64,000 nucleotides of DNA from positions 124,001-188,000 of the forward strand of contig JADNYJ010000016.1 of NCBI GenBank assembly GCA_015501075.1, given 5' to 3'. The position numbers and the translations under genes are program-made. Under the pieces are notes generated by a model. That model worked only from the letters and a program-made list of their open reading frames with translations, did not search any database and was not told the origin of the DNA. Below are positions 47,903 through 59,941 of the stretch, piece after piece. This DNA comes from Gymnopilus junonius. Lineage: Eukaryota > Basidiomycota > Agaricomycetes > Agaricales > Galerinaceae. Numbering within the stretch: position 1 is the stretch's first letter; every line of letters begins with the position of its first letter.

Positions 47903-48969
47903 TTAAGCAGAGGTGACAGACCAGTTTTGGTTGGGGTTTCCTCCACCACAGGTCCAGATTTGCAAGACATTCTGGTTGGTCTTGACTCCGTTGGTAAGAT
48001 CCAAGCAGAAGTTGGCAGCATTCAACTTGATGGAACCGGACGAGGTAATGGGTGTCCAGGTTTATTGAGGTAAATCGGAGAAGCATTCCCAGATCTTCAT
48101 CTTAAGACCATCCTTCCCTGTCGAAAGTGTGAACAAGAGAATGGAGATCAAAAAAGAGAGGCATACAGGTTGATTGGACACCAGCATCAAGACACCATTT
48201 GGAACCATCGGTGGGATTGACAGACTGCAGGGAGTTGCCATTGAATTGCCACTTCTGTGTGGTGGAGCCGTTGCAATCGTAGCTAGACAGGATTTTAGAT
48301 AAATGAGGAATATTCAGGAGAGTTACATACATATCCACAGCAGAACCATCTGCGTAGACGCCTCCAAGAATGCCTACGCATTTAGAGTTGTCGCCATTAG
48401 GGTGGATGTTCAAACTGCCAGAAGGACCTGTGGAGCCGACGTTAACCTTTTGGGTAGTGTAGACGATGCTAGGAAGGGAATGCCCCTTTACAGCATGATA
48501 AATAATCTGATCTAATAACTCTTTTGGAACAGACTTACTGGAGGCGTGAACAGCGAGACGCGTTGAACCTGGATCGAAGCCGCGCCCTTAATATCGGTGG
48601 GGACAGTAACAGTGACGTTTTGGAAGGTGTTAAGGGTAGTGCCAACTTCGCCCTGGGACTGGTACTTCCCGATGAAACAGGCTCGCCCAAGTCTGCAGTG
48701 GGCGCAGGACAGGCAGCGGTTCCGCAACCGACAATGCCAATGACCATGCCGACCTCCTCCTCCCCTGCTTCCGCACTCTAGATAGTCTGGTTAACAGATG
48801 ATAATATCATGCATGCGCGAAAGTTTAAACATACAGTGTCGATGGGGACGATGACTTGAACAGTCGTCTTCGAACCAGGGACGAGGGTAGCGCCTGGCTT
48901 GGGAGCACCGATGGTGAACTGGGCTTGGGCAGCGGCGAATAGGGAGAGTAGAACGAAAGAGGTCTTCAT
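47903..48969 (-). pseudogene. Secreted ricin-B-type lectin-domain protein, decayed
   Basis: Carbohydrate-binding beta-trefoil protein of a type common in mushrooms. Exons 48969..48835 (signal peptide MKTSFVLLSLFAAAQAQ), 48777..48539, 48468..48331, 48282..48167 and 48117..47903. The lectin part shows DCNGSTTQKWQF, KWCLDAG, KMKIWEC and NPNQNW (QxW-type repeats). Lesions: TAA at 48064-48062 in frame, at a spot where Gln is expected before TWTP; and in exon 2 the frame changes near 48675 between GTAACPAPTADLG and YQSQGEVGTTLN, with a second phase mismatch at the exon 2-3 join. Its promoter is shared with the divergent gene starting at 49203. Confidence 0.75.
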
Positions 48970-49202
48970 GTTTTCGAGTCTTGCTAGTCCTCAGCCAAGG
49001 ATCCTCGAATCCTTTGTTTAAATATTTTTTGGTACCCGATCGTGACGGCATTCTGGCCCCGCACCCTCCCGCACCCCGACCTTGAACGGATGATATGAAT
49101 CTAGAATGAGAGAAACATCAGATGACATGTACGGGCTTGGATCGCCTATAGGATACCTAGACACCCGACGACCAGTGTTAATCTTCAGCGGGGTTCAGCA
49201 CC

Positions 49203-50656
49203 ATGGCCCGTCTCTACGCATTTCGTCTTGGTGCCCTCATCGAGTACAACAAGTCTCTCACCCAAGCTACGCGCAATTTCGTCGCCAGTCATACGACCCA
49301 GGTCTACGAGAACAACTACCAGACCAAGCGCGTGCAAGCCGACCTCTCCAGGACGCGTTTTGGGCCGTGTGCAGGTGGACAGTCGAACGAGCCCTTGTTC
49401 GAGGTCATGCGGGACTTGTCCAAGCAGAACGACTCCGGCGCCCCTTTGGAAGCGACGCCAGAGCAGAAACTCAGCATCGAGTCACGGAGGGATATCACCC
49501 AAAGGCGGGATGCTTTGGAGGCGGCTATGCTCAGCAAGGACAAAAGCCAGATCTCGAAGGCCAAGTCCGCTCTCGACCAGCGCAGACGCGCCCTCCACAA
49601 GCTCATCCTCCTGCGGGCACGAGAGGACTACTTCGAGCAGGCCAACAAGCTTCGAGCCGAGGGGAAGTCGACCGACGAGCTTCGACAGCGTTCGCGTCCG
49701 GCTAGGCACCGCTGCGACCATGCTTCGTTGGACATGGGTTGCCTGTTGGCCTACTGGACTGGCGAGGCGGGCTTTGGGAACCGTTCGGGCACCTCCGAGG
49801 AGCTTGTATTCGACGGCAAGGCCGAAGACCGCTTGGAAGGCGCCATGGTCTGGCTCCTCCGTTACGCAGCTCAGGATTGGGCTCCCCTGAGTCTGGCGGT
49901 CCCTGTCTCCGTGACTTCAGCCAAGAAACCCAAACGTCGCGGAGCCAAGCCAGTGGAGGCACCGAAAGCGAATCAGCCAGAGAGCTGGGTTTGCCTCCTG
50001 TGCGACGAACACAAGCCGTTCACCAGACGTCACTGCCTTAGTCGACACAACAAGACCGTCCATATCGACAAGGGTGCCTTCGACCAGTCCTTCTTCTGCC
50101 CGCACTGCACCCTGCCTTTCGAGATCTCCAGCGCCATAGAGTGGTGTGACCATGTCGAGAAGACTCACGGCAAGATGTATGCGCCAATCGTCAGCTCGAA
50201 GCTCCTCGCCGAGACGCGAGCTCCTCCGACGAAGAAGACGCCCACTAGGAGCTCCAAGCGGAAGAGAGAGGACGATATCCCGGGGATGGTAGTCTTGGAC
50301 TTTGCGGAGACGCCGCAGAAGAGAGCACGTAGGAGCGACGAGGAAGTCAGCTTCATGCTGCTGGAGACGTTGGAGGGTCCCGACAACTCGACCCACAGTG
50401 GGTTTAACTCGGATTACGGTGAGTTTCTTGGCTTTTTTTTTCCTCTGTCAGCCATGGCTAAGACACGACGATGACAGGCTCTCCACCGCCAGAATCACCA
50501 TCGTCTTTGGGCTATGCCTCTGACGTCACGCTCAACGATCCTGGGTGGCCAGGCGACAAGGGAAAAGACGGCCTAGGCTGTGAGTCACTGATGAAGGTGG
50601 AGATGTACGAAGACGCATCGGAGGAGGAATTGGATGGTATGGACGATGGGGAATAG
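49203..50656 (+). CDS. DUF3435/Captain-like tyrosine-recombinase C-terminal part with C2H2 zinc fingers
   Basis: Exons 49203-50418 and 50478-50656, 464 residues, GC-rich codons. The first 50 residues (MARLYAFRLGALIEY ... RNFVASHTTQVYENNYQT) resemble the distal tyrosine-recombinase boxes: Arg in FRLG, His in ASHTT and Tyr in NNYQT. A helical charged region with the DUF3435-style SKQNDSGAPLEATPEQK and IESRRDITQRRDALE follows. Then come two C2H2-like fingers (CLLCDEHKPFTRRHCLSRHNK and FFCPHCTLPF with later Cys/His) and an acidic tail. The frame upstream of the ATG hits a stop and no upstream recombinase exon was found, so the N-terminal catalytic half is missing or lost. Assignment rests on remembered family patterns. 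Confidence 0.6.
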
Positions 50657-52902
50657 GCCTGACGTTTCACTGTTGGCGCCAAGTTTCTTTCTCTCTTGTG
50701 TATTTGTACATGTACGTACCTATGTATGGCCTTTGTTGTCGTATTAGAGACATCAAGATGTTAAGATGACTGAGACGACGACGACGGAGGAGGAGGAAAG
50801 AAACTGGGCCGGTGTTATCAGAGTTCAGCGTTGACAACATGTGACGAGAGCATTCGGTCAGCCACAAACGGCATCGGATCATCGGATGACGATGACATGT
50901 CCAGTTCGAGACCTCCAAGTCGCAGTGGCACTCAGCAACGCGATCTGACTGCCTACTTTGGCGCGACTTGCTCTAGCATACGCTCAACAGCAAATTCATA
51001 AGCTCGTTACACAAGCAGCTGGCAAATCACACGAGATGTTCACTCATTCACGGAGGGAGCTCTGAGCATGCATACGTACGGGTACAAACAGAAAGGGCTT
51101 TCGAAAAAGCATCAAGGTAAGCACATCCTCTGCACAAACGGTGGTCAGCAGCGACTGTTTAACATGTTTTTCTGGGGGCCACTCTCGCCATGTTTTTTAG
51201 AAAGATAGGCTACTTCGACAGATAAATAAGCATACTTGAAACTAGGCTGATGTGCTGAGTTGTCGTATTCGAGTCGTTAAATAAAGTACTCTTATAGTAA
51301 GCACTAGCAATATTACCTCGTACCAAGCAGGATGGACCCATGCCATTGGCCATCTAACTCGTACTGCAACGAGAGGCTTACTCATACCCTTCGAACCTAC
51401 TGAGTGCTTTTGATCATCATGGCGACACCAGACATTCTCCACCAGCCCTCGGCGAAGCTGCGCTGAGCTGTTGTACGTACGTAGCCTCGTGGTTGGCCAC
51501 ATGTCCTGTCAGTCCTGTCTCTTCCACCCTGGCTAAATAAAGAATACGGCAAGGAGGCAATAGATATTGGACTGGTTAACCAATTCGTACACACTCGCGG
51601 CCAGAGTGTCACCAGCCCCCTGCCCAGCCTTTGGCACAGTCAACGCAGGGCCGCAAAAGATGGTCGGCTCTTTTCAGGACGGACTGGTCTGCCCAGGAGC
51701 TCAAAGACCAGTCTCCCAAACGGACTAGTCCGTCACTCGCGGAATGGACTGGTCTGTCACTCGCAGAGCATCTTGAATAAATGCTAAATGCAACATGGCT
51801 CGAGCAAAGCAAGGCCAAAGCTTTCGTGGCGCCAAGGTTCGACTGACTGGTCTCGGCGGCTCCTTGTACTGGTAGCCCTACCTCCATGATGGAACGTGGC
51901 TTCTGTTGGACTGATATTCGTCTCCCTTCAGGCCAGCTTGTTTGTCCAGATTCTGTGGCGACCTGCGCCACATATTACCAAGTTGCAACAACAACAACCC
52001 AAATATAGCATTCGTACCGTCCAACAGCCTGGTTAGAATGACCTCTCTCCTGTGTATCGGGCGTGCTGTCGTCGAGGCCATCCTACTATGGTCGTGGTTG
52101 ACCTACGGGCTCGAGGGACAATGACGCTCTGATATCCGCAATGGCACAAGCGAGACAACAATGTGTATGGTGTTTTAGGTCAGTTCTGTCAGTACGGAGA
52201 TGATGGGATGGACGAAGCAGCCCGTCTTCTTGATCTCGGGGCCTTTTGATAGAGGCACGTCTTCTTTGCGTTAATCAAAGACGGTTAACTTTTTGGATGT
52301 AGAACGCTGAGCTGGCGCATATCCCGAACAAGCTTCGGAGGGTTTGGTTTAGTGATATGGAACTTGTTCGGTATGATACGAGATGGGCGTAGGCAAAGAG
52401 GAGGACGTCTCACGCCCAATTCGAGCTTCCCGACGAGGACGTCATGGACACACACAGGGTGACAAAACCATTGCATCTTTCTCGTCGTCGTTGCTAGCTC
52501 GGAGCTCTCCCTTCTTGGCATTGGTTTTTGTACGCATCCGGGCGTGGCGGTGGCAACGCTTCTCAGGAACGGCGTGAGAATCGGGCATCATTCGTCATCT
52601 GACGTGTTATTTCAATTCGTCTGGCAACGAGAATTGGAATTGGAATTATTTGTGACTGACTACGTTACATAGTAACTCAGGTAGCTATGAACTACCTCGC
52701 CAGTTCTTCGTAAACTATAAGTATAATAATAAAAGCGAATCATAGCACTGCAAGGGGGACGTTGGCCGGACTAGCACTCCCCAATTGTGAAAACAAACCA
52801 CCGGTGGCACAATACTATGGGGATGCAAGGGGTTGCGGATGAAAGAGAGGGGAACAGAAAAGAAAAGAAAGCCGAGAAAATTAAAAAAAAAACCCGTCCC
52901 TG
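50657..52902. other. 2.2-kb stretch without a supported gene
   Basis: Contains a short tandem repeat at 51721-51768. No terminal repeats, transposase or recombinase coding were recognised; open frames are short and compositionally random. Confidence 0.4.
51721..51768. repeat. 24-bp imperfect tandem repeat
   Basis: Two adjacent units, CGGACTAGTCCGTCACTCGC and TGGACTGGTCTGTCACTCGC plus four bases each. A related GGACTGGTCTG occurs at about 51680 and its complement near 51705. Confidence 0.6.
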
Positions 52903-53406
52903 TTACGTGACGTCATTCTTCGGTGGGCGAGATAACGACGGGTCATAAAAACAAAAACTCGGCATGTTTGTGTCCAGCGTGGCTGTATTTTGTGAGCAAG
53001 TTGAAGTTGAAGATGAAGATGGGATTGAAAAGGCATGGGATGATAAGCTTGAGATATAAATTAAGTGGTTAGTCATTTCCTTCATTGTGGCTGAATACGA
53101 CGAAGCAAGTTCCTGATGAAGCCGTGCTTGTTCAAGAAGGACCTCCCTATAGTACTGCAACTGCGAGTTGACAAAGTCCAACAAAGTGCAAAGTTGCTGA
53201 AAGCTTTGTCCGCTGGAGCGCAGATGAGTAGAACATGCAGCCTTTCGCGCTTTCCGACAAAGTCTGAACCGAGCACAGGCACCACGGTCTCGAGGGTCTG
53301 GAGGCATGAATAATTGATGTGCAGGGTGAGGTGCTGTCATATCGCTGAAGGAGTTCATCATAACGGAGGAAGACGATGGGATGGGATATGAGACAATGTG
53401 AAACAC
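52903..53406 (-). CDS. Hypothetical protein, possible fragment with a BAR-like helix
   Basis: A 167-codon uninterrupted frame starting at ATG 53406. The middle reads SGQSFQQLCTLLDFVNSQLQ and YYREVLLEQARLHQEL, an amphipathic helix pattern reminiscent of the third helix of BAR domains; the rest is Ser-rich. No introns are obvious. It may be an exon of a larger lost gene. Weak call. Confidence 0.35.
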   Translation of the reverse strand: MFHIVSYPIPSSSSVMMNSFSDMTAPHPAHQLFMPPDPRDRGACARFRLCRKARKAACSTHLRSSGQSFQQLCTLLDFVNSQLQYYREVLLEQARLHQELASSYSATMKEMTNHLIYISSLSSHAFSIPSSSSTSTCSQNTATLDTNMPSFCFYDPSLSRPPKNDVT

Positions 53407-53698
53407 AGGTTTTTGTGATGTTATTGAGGATTGTTTTGCTGATAGTTGTAAGGCTGGTATGGCTGGTATGGAATCTCACCACAAATTAGCCTCGCCAGAG
53501 ATAATAATGTCTGGCGGTAGTGTGGTGGTGGTGGTAGAAGAGGCGGGGCCCGAGGCGATAGATCGGACGTTCCGGACCGCGTGACCTGTTCGTGAGAAAC
53601 GGAAGCAGTGGGAGAGTTACATATAAGGGCTGTTGCTGTTGAGCCATCACCCCCTTGCGGAAAATCCCCTCTCCTCTCCCCATCCGTCCCTCCTTCAG

Positions 53699-55880
53699 TT
53701 ATTTCTGGTCATCGTCGCCATCGGACTCTCCGGGGCTGTGATCGTCTTTCACACCTCGACCGTCTTCTCCACTCCTTCCAGTATCGTTTACATATCCAAC
53801 CTCCCAGCCCTTTCGTCCTCATGTCTCGCCGTCGCCTCGTTTCTCCTCCACCTCGTCCTGGCCGCCAGAACACCTCCGCCCAAGGTGACGAACGAGGACT
53901 CGAGGTTCCTCCCCTACAAGCAGTACATCATGTTCGGCCTCGTCGCCCTCACCACCATCCCCAACGCACTTTCGTGTGCCGCTCTGTTCCATCGTCGTGA
54001 TGCGGACCACAATCGTCTCGTGAACGTCGTCAGGTTGGTGTGCCTACTGCATGGGTTTCTCGTCGAGGTATGTCATCCATCTATGCCTCCTCCGTCGCGA
54101 ACGAAGACCTGATCACATTCTCTCTCGCTCTCTCTCTCTCTCTGTGTGTGTCTCTGTCAGGCGCTCGGGAAGAATTTCGAAGTCTACCGTATGAAGCCCC
54201 GGAGGAGCCGGACGATGAGGTTGGCTCGTGCTACTGTCATCGTAGCAGTTGTGCTCCAAGCCCTGCTCCTTGGATCCGGCGCCGTCTGCCTCTTCGTCAT
54301 CGACTTCGACTACGACATCCTCTGGCTTCTACCATCCCTCATGCTATGGACGCAATTCGCCCTCTCCATCGTGGTGATCTTTTTTAGAACGAGCAAAGCA
54401 TCGAGGCCTTTGAAGCTGAACGTCGTCTTTTATGGCGTCACCGCCGTCGCTTCTCTATGCCTCGCAGCCGCCGGCGTGGTCCGACACTGGAGCTCACGTT
54501 CGTCGAGCAATACCTGTTCCTCCAGGCCCTGCTCGTCTGGGCCTCTTATCGACTCATGACCGTCCTTCACCAAATCCTACTGACCAGGGACCGTGGTCGA
54601 GATGACGTCGAGGCCAGTCCCGGGTCCAACATGGCGAGCCCTCGCGCAATGGATATCGTAGGCGAGTCGACGGATGAGCATCAGGAGAACGACATCCCTC
54701 GGTGAGAGAACTTGCTTGCGTCTGCTTCAGGTCGGCTGTGCTAACGACTGTGCAGTAATCTTGACGGAAAGGCATTCAATCCTGACGGCGAAAACATTGA
54801 AATGTACGTCACGTCGTGATGATTGTTCCAGTCTCTGAAAATTTCTTAATCGCTGGGTAGGGCCGAGATTTTGAGGAAACCAGAGCGCATTTATCAGTAC
54901 GTCCTTTCTCTCGCTGGTTGCCCGAGAGCTGCTCATCAGCTGGCGCAGGCCAGGGCGTCCGGCACCCACGGCCTCGCTGTCTTCAGACCATGCGAGTGCC
55001 ATGTTCGCCACGGATAGCAGCGAGTACGTGTTCTGCGACCTGCTCGTGTTGCTCATATCCGAGGAACGACGCTGATGACTCTGCTTCCTAGCGCCATTCT
55101 GGGACACGACAGGAGACAGCCATCGACGACCCTTCTAACTCGATTGCGGAGAGCTTTGTATGTTGCTCGTCTCACGACCAACTGAAGGACTCTGACGGCT
55201 CCCCTAGATTCGCTAGGCCGCATCGTCGAGCTCGTACTCGTGCTCGCCACGAGAATGCGTACGTCTCTCCATCCTGTCCGTGTGTATCGGCTCAGGCGCT
55301 CACTCGATTCTGTAGGCCTACGGAGAGTGTCGAGGCAAACGGTTCCATCCAATCGCTCGACTGCTCGAATGTCGAATCAGAATACAAAGATGACACTTTC
55401 GATACAGAATCCCAGGACCAAGCGAGCATGTACGTCTTTCCTCCCTCCTCTCTCTCTCTCTGTATCTTTTTATCGAACGAATCTGATACGGAGGCGGCAC
55501 ATAGGCTCCCGGTCTTGGAGAAACACGACCCAACCTGGGATCCAGGCAGTCCTTCAAGCACTTCCCCCGTGGCGAGCACGCCCATGTCAAAGGACGAGTC
55601 GGACTACGTGGTCAATTTCGACGCCCTGAAGCGCCAGGTCGACCAGGCTTCGCGTGCGATCGTGTCAAGGCATGTCGAGGAGTCGGACCGCCGTTATCGT
55701 GAAGAGCTTTTAGCAAGGCGAACGCGAACGCGAACGCTCATGCCCATGCCCATTGATACTACCAAGTCGAGAGTCGTAGAGAAGAGTTCCTCATGGGTCA
55801 AGGCTAACCGTTCAAAGTCCCTCGCTGTCCTGCCCGTCGTGTCTGAGTCTTCCTCCGACTGCGAGGGTGGACTCGAGTAG
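53699..55880 (+). CDS. Multi-spanning membrane protein with a modular cytosolic tail; 5' exon not found
   Basis: Exon 53699-54067 opens at a clear acceptor in phase 0; an upstream exon with the ATG is implied. Then 54161-54701, 54756-54803, 54861-54896, 54949-55023, 55092-55157, 55208-55258, 55316-55429 and 55505-55880. About seven or eight hydrophobic helices lie in the first two exons (for example LFLVIVAIGLSGAVIVF and LARATVIVAVVLQALLLGSG), a receptor-like layout; no signature residues identify a class. The tail is Ser/Arg/Glu-rich. The 541-bp second exon is one base short for its flanking phases; the frame slips near 54490, between AAAGVVRHW and LTFVEQYLFLQALL. The rest is in phase to TAG at 55878. 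Confidence 0.7.
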
Positions 55881-57290
55881 AAGACTTGCTCCCGTTGACG
55901 AAAGAAACTGTTTCCAATTTGATATTTCTTCTCTTCCCCTCGTTTCTATATACATATAACCGGTGGGGATCGACGTAGATTGTAAGACCACTTACGTACG
56001 TACCCAACGGAGAATACTATCTTGTTGCATACAACAGCCAGTACCAGCTGTGGCGAGAACGTGAGAGAGTCGTCCCTGGTCTAGAGGATCTCGTCGTGTC
56101 GAGAAGAAATGAGCGTTGTACTTTGGCTTTCCTGATCGAGCTCTCCTTTGGGGTCGTTGTGTGCATTAGCGTTGTTTACCTTGGGGGGCCGGTTTGTATG
56201 CTTCATTTAATCTTTTGGCTTGTTGACGGGCTTGGACTCGGTCACACGGACGATGGAGAAAACTACCTTAACAAATAAAGGACGGTGAGGATTGAATACC
56301 AAAGTAAATCATGTACATAGTGTCCTCTATTACAAACGCTCATAGTATTCCTTGCGAGCACTGAGATATTTCTTGTTGACGTTATCGGGGCATTAGCCAA
56401 CCGCTGTAACCAACCAGCGGTGAAACATTCGCCGCCTTGTTCTCAACGCTTACAAAGTAACAGACTATTTGTATCGAAATGTCACACGGAACGAGCAAGA
56501 CTTGCTCGCTCGCTGCTTACATTGAAGTCTTTGGACGACACGTAACCAATGTCTTACCTTGTCCAAAGCTTGACTCACTAAATCACTCGGCGGCGTGTAT
56601 AGACAACATCACAGATAATGTCCATTTCAAAGAAGTAGCAACGTTACGTGTATTCGAGAGGGATGTGCGAGTCAGGGGAGGGGAGGGGGGAATAGTATTC
56701 AACGAGGCAAGAACAACAATCATACAATGCGGGCGGACGAGGCTGCGAGCTTACGCGACGAGGGGCTTAAAAGAACGAGCTCTGGGTGGGACGTATTGAG
56801 AAACGGGAGAGAGCGAGAGAGAGAGGACCAGACATACCTGGGCGAGAAGTCGACGATCCAGTGCCTGGACGTCAAAGATTGTTAGTCTGTAGGAAGATAC
56901 GAAGCAGAAGATGGAGAACGAACCAGAGCAGCGATTCACCCGTCAAGAAGTCCACCAGCTCCATCGACAACCAGACGACAACCAGACGGCAAACAGAAAT
57001 CGGAGAGAATGAAAAAGAGAGGGGGGGGGCCGAGACGACGTCGAAGGAACAGACGAAGCGTGCGATCCGCCAAAGAGCTAAGCGACAAGGATTGTCAGTG
57101 ACTGGCGTAAAGGATAGAAAGAAAAGGGGACGAACGATGGGCAGCGGATCGAGAAGCAAGACACGCGTCTGAACCAACGAGACAAGAAGCAGATGGAAAA
57201 GGCTGGCCAGGAAAAAGAAAATAGAAGACGACGAGAAAGGACAGTGGGGGGAGGGGGAACGTCGAGGACGGGGCTTGGATGTGCTTGCGC
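55881..57290. other. 1.4-kb intergenic stretch, nothing supported
   Basis: Includes a GA-rich tract at about 56805-56830 and a nine-G run near 57023. No gene supported. Confidence 0.45.
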
Positions 57291-59430
57291 TCAGTTGATG
57301 GCGATGCCGCAGAACTCGGCGGAGGGATACTTGCCCAGGATCTGCTCCACGACCCACCAGATTGGCGTGCCATAAGTGACGTGAGGCATGCCTGAGTGCA
57401 GGATGGCGAGCGCGTCGCCGTCGCCCGTGAAGATGAGAGAGCCCGAGTCCCCAGGCTGCGAGAAGTCGCCCGACTTCTTGCTGTAGTTGAAGACGGCCAC
57501 CTCCCTGGACTCGACTCCGATGTCGTTGGCGGTATAGGCCTCCATGCCAGAATAGCGGCCCAAGGTAAGGTCGGACGTGTTCCCGTACTTGGCGACAATA
57601 TAGAGCGGTTCGCCATTCTTGTCCTCCGTGTCGGGAGTGATGACGAGGCGGCGAGGCAGAACGCGACGGATGGGGAGCTGGAGGTCGGCTGGGATCGTCC
57701 TGTCATCGCGAACGGCAGCGACGGGCCAGAAGAGATCCTCGAGCTGATCGGCGCTGTATTGCTTGCCTGAAGAGTTGAATGTTAGTAAGCGAGATTGGAC
57801 TGAAAAGGGGAGGGGGGATGGAACGAAACGCACCTAGGTCGACAATGTTACGCTCGAAGTTCTTGAGCTTCGCCCCATCGACAGCAATTGTGGCAATGTC
57901 TCGGGTGTAGTGGCGGTCGTCGACGGTGACGGAGATCTCGGGAGCCCAGTCGACAAGACCGAACCTGCGGCTGTCGAGGTTCGTCCACTCGTCCTTGACC
58001 TCGGCGGAGAGCGTATGCAGAGTGGCGTTGGCTTCGATCTGATCGTCCAAGTCCCTCCGCTTGCGTGACAGGACCCTGTCGTTCTGTGCGCCCGGCTTGG
58101 ACTCCAACACCTTCAATTCGCCGGCAAGTCTAAGGGCATTGCGGAAGCCTGTCTTGACGGCGCCTTCGATCTCGTCGACGGCACGAGTGAAACGGCGTTC
58201 GCCACAGACAAGGATGTGATGAGGGTCGGCCTCGTCGAACTCGTAACCCGTAAACTTATCGGCGCTCGCAACGTGCTTGTTGGTGAGGGCGAGGATCCTG
58301 TTGCTGGGGTCGCCGTTGCTGGTTTCATCTCCCGGAACAGGAACGTGAGAGTGCCCTGCGCATCGTCGGACTGCCTGGCGATAGGGATGCCGAGGCCAGT
58401 GTTGAACGGGTGGCTGAGGCCGAACCTGGCACTGGTGTTGTCGTCGACGCTCATCAGAGGAGAGCCGGCCAGCCTTTCGACCGACCCTTCGTACCACTCG
58501 ACGACAACATCGGTGACCTCGGCGCTAGCGAGGATGTGGAGGATGTCGGGCGTGGCATCGCGGACAGCCACGGCGTCGGTGGTCTTGGGTTTGACAGCAA
58601 TCCACACCACGACTGGGCCAAAAGTCTCCTTGCCGTCCTTGGCGGTCGAGAAGCGAACTGGGCAAAGCGCAGAGTACTGGAGGCCGCGGGCCTTTATCGC
58701 CGCCAGGATCTGAGGAGCGACGACATCCCACACAGGGTTGAGCTGCGTTCCGAAGACGCCGTGGGCAGTCTTGGTGGCCAAGTTAAAGAAGTTGGCTCCA
58801 GGCTCGGGGATGGGGAAGGGGTTCGTCTCAAGATCGGAACGCCACATGAGCGGAGGAGGGTTGCCGGAGATGCCGTGGTACCAGAAGGTCATCTCGAACT
58901 TGGAGATCAGGTTGGGGGGACGACGGTGAGGGCCTCTGAGTCATTGGAAAGCTGCGAGTAAAGGGTCTCGGTGTCGCTGAGGGTGGGAGAGATAGGAGAG
59001 GTGGGAGAGGTGGGAGAGGTAGGAGAGCCCGCAGCGTCTTGTGGACGAGCCGGGGGTGGGTAGCTACGCCTGATGCAGTCGACCATAAAGACCGTAACCG
59101 CTGAAAAAGGCAAAAAGATGTGAGTATGTGGGAACTGAAACGCGCAAGAGAGAAGATGAAGAGACTTACAGCCAAGGTGCTCGGGGTCAGCCCTCACTTT
59201 GTCGACCATGACTTTCACACCATGAGCAACGTCTACAAGGTGGACAGACAATCATGAGTAAACGGTGGACGTGTGTAATGACGAAGCAGCTCACTGTCGC
59301 CCAGGATCCCGAGGCTAATAAGCTCATCGTTGCTCAGGTCGACGATTTCTGCGGGAAACGCTCAGTCAGCACTGGTAACGAAGAGGAACGACGGACGCCA
59401 CTCACTCTTGTTCAAAGTCTCAGCGTCCAT
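57291..59430 (-). CDS. Trypsin-fold (S1-like) serine peptidase domain protein with a long N-terminal region; two apparent frameshifts
   Basis: Exons 59430..59406, 59348..59295, 59232..59170, 59100..57834 and 57766..57291. The C-terminal half carries a His in ILALTNKHVAS and a Ser motif SQPGDSGSLIF, as in chymotrypsin-like peptidases; the Asp is unassigned. No signal peptide, so probably intracellular. The N-terminal half (about 330 residues) has a (TSPTSP)n run and an unrecognised domain. Exon 4 is 1,267 bp, two short of what its phases demand. The two slips lie at the six-base G-run 58914-58919 (between LTVVPP and LISKFEMTFWYHG) and the T-run 58323-58325 (between TFLFREM and NGDPSNRILALT). 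All other joins are exact. Confidence 0.7.
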
Positions 59431-59941
59431 ATTCGACAGAAAAACAGTTTACGAGAGGCGGTGGTAAGAAAGCGCAAGAAAGTAACTCGTCGATGGGGAT
59501 GAGTTGGGGAGCGATGGATGAACGCGAAGAGGGATCCTTTTACAGCAATTCAAAACGATAGATCAAAAAATCTTACACACAGCGGAGTTACGACGAGTTG
59601 AAACGCAAGCTGAGATATTGTTCGTATTTCGCAAGAAAATGTACCTCATATCGGGCTGATTTCAGTCGCTGTGTATGTATTTTTTTTGATGGCTATTTTG
59701 AATTCGCTGTAAGTATTGCAAGCATGACTGGACAGCTTTGATTTCTATTGTTCCGGTGGTGATGCCGTCGGCTACGTGCTTGGGACCCATTGCACCGCCA
59801 AACATATTAGCATATTAGTAATTATTGATGTACGCATCCCTTAGCTGTAAACAGACGCGTAAACGCGACGCGTCCTATGAATAGAACGTTGAACTCACAC
59901 GTCTACGCTTCTTGTCTCCCTTGCCACATGGTGCTTTTGCT
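59431..59941. other. Divergent promoter region
   Basis: 511 bp between two genes transcribed away from each other; no distinctive motif beyond a T-run near 59679-59686. Confidence 0.5.

Noticed and set aside
27694..59430. A secondary-metabolite cluster around the oxygenase, hydrolase and dioxygenase genes
   Set aside because: No backbone synthase is present, and the oxygenase and hydrolase genes are broken and unlinked by orientation or regulation.
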